From positions 1 to 64,000 of the forward strand of contig NZ_NESS01000012.1 of the NCBI RefSeq assembly GCF_002128425.1: a stretch of DNA of 64,000 nucleotides. Reading direction: 5' to 3'. Source of the stretch: Gottfriedia acidiceleris (GTDB lineage Bacteria > Bacillota > Bacilli > Bacillales > Bacillaceae_G). Below the pieces are notes generated by a model. The model saw nothing but the letters and a program-made list of their open reading frames with translations, ran no database searches and was not told the DNA's origin. A program made the translations under genes and the position numbers. Numbering within the stretch: position 1 is the stretch's first letter; each line of letters opens with the position of its first letter. This document shows positions 63,789 to 64,000 of this stretch, in pieces.

Positions 63789-64000
63789 CTAAAGAGATAG
63801 TTTGTTTTGCTTATAATCTAATTGTTTTGAATGCGACATTTTATATGCCATCACTCCAAATAAAATTCCTGCCAATCCTCTGAATATCGTTGAAATAATC
63901 ATCGCAATATTCATACTGAACGATTCAAGTAAAAAAACACCAAATTGTGGAGCGATGAAGGCTACAATTGAAAGTAAGAAATTATAATTAGCAATATAGG
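63789..64000 (-). CDS. C-terminal part of a membrane protein, cut by the window edge
   Basis: An open minus-strand frame of about 70 codons runs in from the right edge to the stop at 63789-63791. It holds two hydrophobic segments (FLLSIVAFIAPQFGVFLLE and IAMIISTIFRGLAGILFGVM) and a basic tail ending KQNKLSL. Start and function cannot be judged. Confidence 0.6.
   Translation of the reverse strand, partial: YIANYNFLLSIVAFIAPQFGVFLLESFSMNIAMIISTIFRGLAGILFGVMAYKMSHSKQLDYKQNKLSL

Overview
The window comes from a low-GC, endospore-forming member of the Bacillaceae. The evidence is strong AGGAGG-type ribosome binding sites, two SspH-type small acid-soluble spore proteins, a YjcZ-type sporulation peptide, a GerA/GerB/GerC germinant receptor, CcpA-type cre sites and Bacillus-style TPP and FMN riboswitches. 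A relative of Bacillus/Gottfriedia is a reasonable guess, but the sequence alone does not fix the genus. I see no rRNA, tRNA, prophage, insertion sequence or CRISPR array.

Layout. 1-6.4 kb: a 52-bp repeat array, a pyruvate-oxidase-like enzyme, a MerR regulator with an AidB-like acyl-CoA dehydrogenase, a membrane protein and a broken serine hydrolase. 5.8-9.5 kb: copper efflux (Met-rich membrane protein divergent from csoR-copA-copZ). 9.5-16.5 kb: a catabolic cluster of MFS transporter, IclR regulator, aspartase/fumarase-like lyase, aldehyde dehydrogenase and alcohol dehydrogenase. Three GTTC-N7-GAAC palindromes and two cre-like sites tie it together. 16.5-22.9 kb: thiamine synthesis, with tenI-thiO-thiS-thiG-thiF and thiC diverging, each behind its own TPP riboswitch. 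22.9-26.7 kb: spore genes, small proteins and an APC permease. 26.7-30.1 kb: an orphan LacI regulator, then a LysR regulator divergent from a YjeH-like exporter. 30.6-33.5 kb: an FMN-riboswitch rib operon in which ribD is reduced to an N-terminal scar. 33.6-38.5 kb: two metallo-beta-lactamase-fold proteins, a YbaK deacylase, a dockerin remnant, and a DUF3533 membrane protein with a divergent TetR regulator. 38.6-41.3 kb: RpiR regulator and gluconokinase. 41.5-52.4 kb: an RRNPP-type HTH/TPR regulator followed by two ~1,390-residue secreted subtilisin-family proteases ending in type I dockerin modules. 52.6-56.3 kb: germinant receptor operon. 56.4-61.4 kb: a doubly frameshifted membrane-protein gene, then cobU-cobS-cobC and a likely alpha-ribazole transporter/kinase pair (cobalamin salvage), then alkC. 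61.4-64 kb: an acetyltransferase-like protein, a zinc alcohol dehydrogenase and the end of a membrane-protein gene.

How the parts work together. Thiamine and riboflavin genes are governed by metabolite-sensing leaders, and the cobalamin genes salvage precursors rather than build the ring. The most unusual region is the protease locus: a peptide-sensor-type regulator lies immediately upstream of two paralogous dockerin-bearing proteases. A third dockerin tail is stranded about 7 kb away. The two paralogues share an upstream block and have mosaic similarity that suggests gene conversion. Other points for follow-up are the ribD scar, the IclR-controlled cluster of unknown substrate, a probable ATT start codon, an in-frame stop at codon 4 of a metallo-hydrolase gene, and several small genes that are easily missed (56-aa CxxC protein, 43-aa YjcZ, 35-aa membrane peptide, 59-aa SspH).
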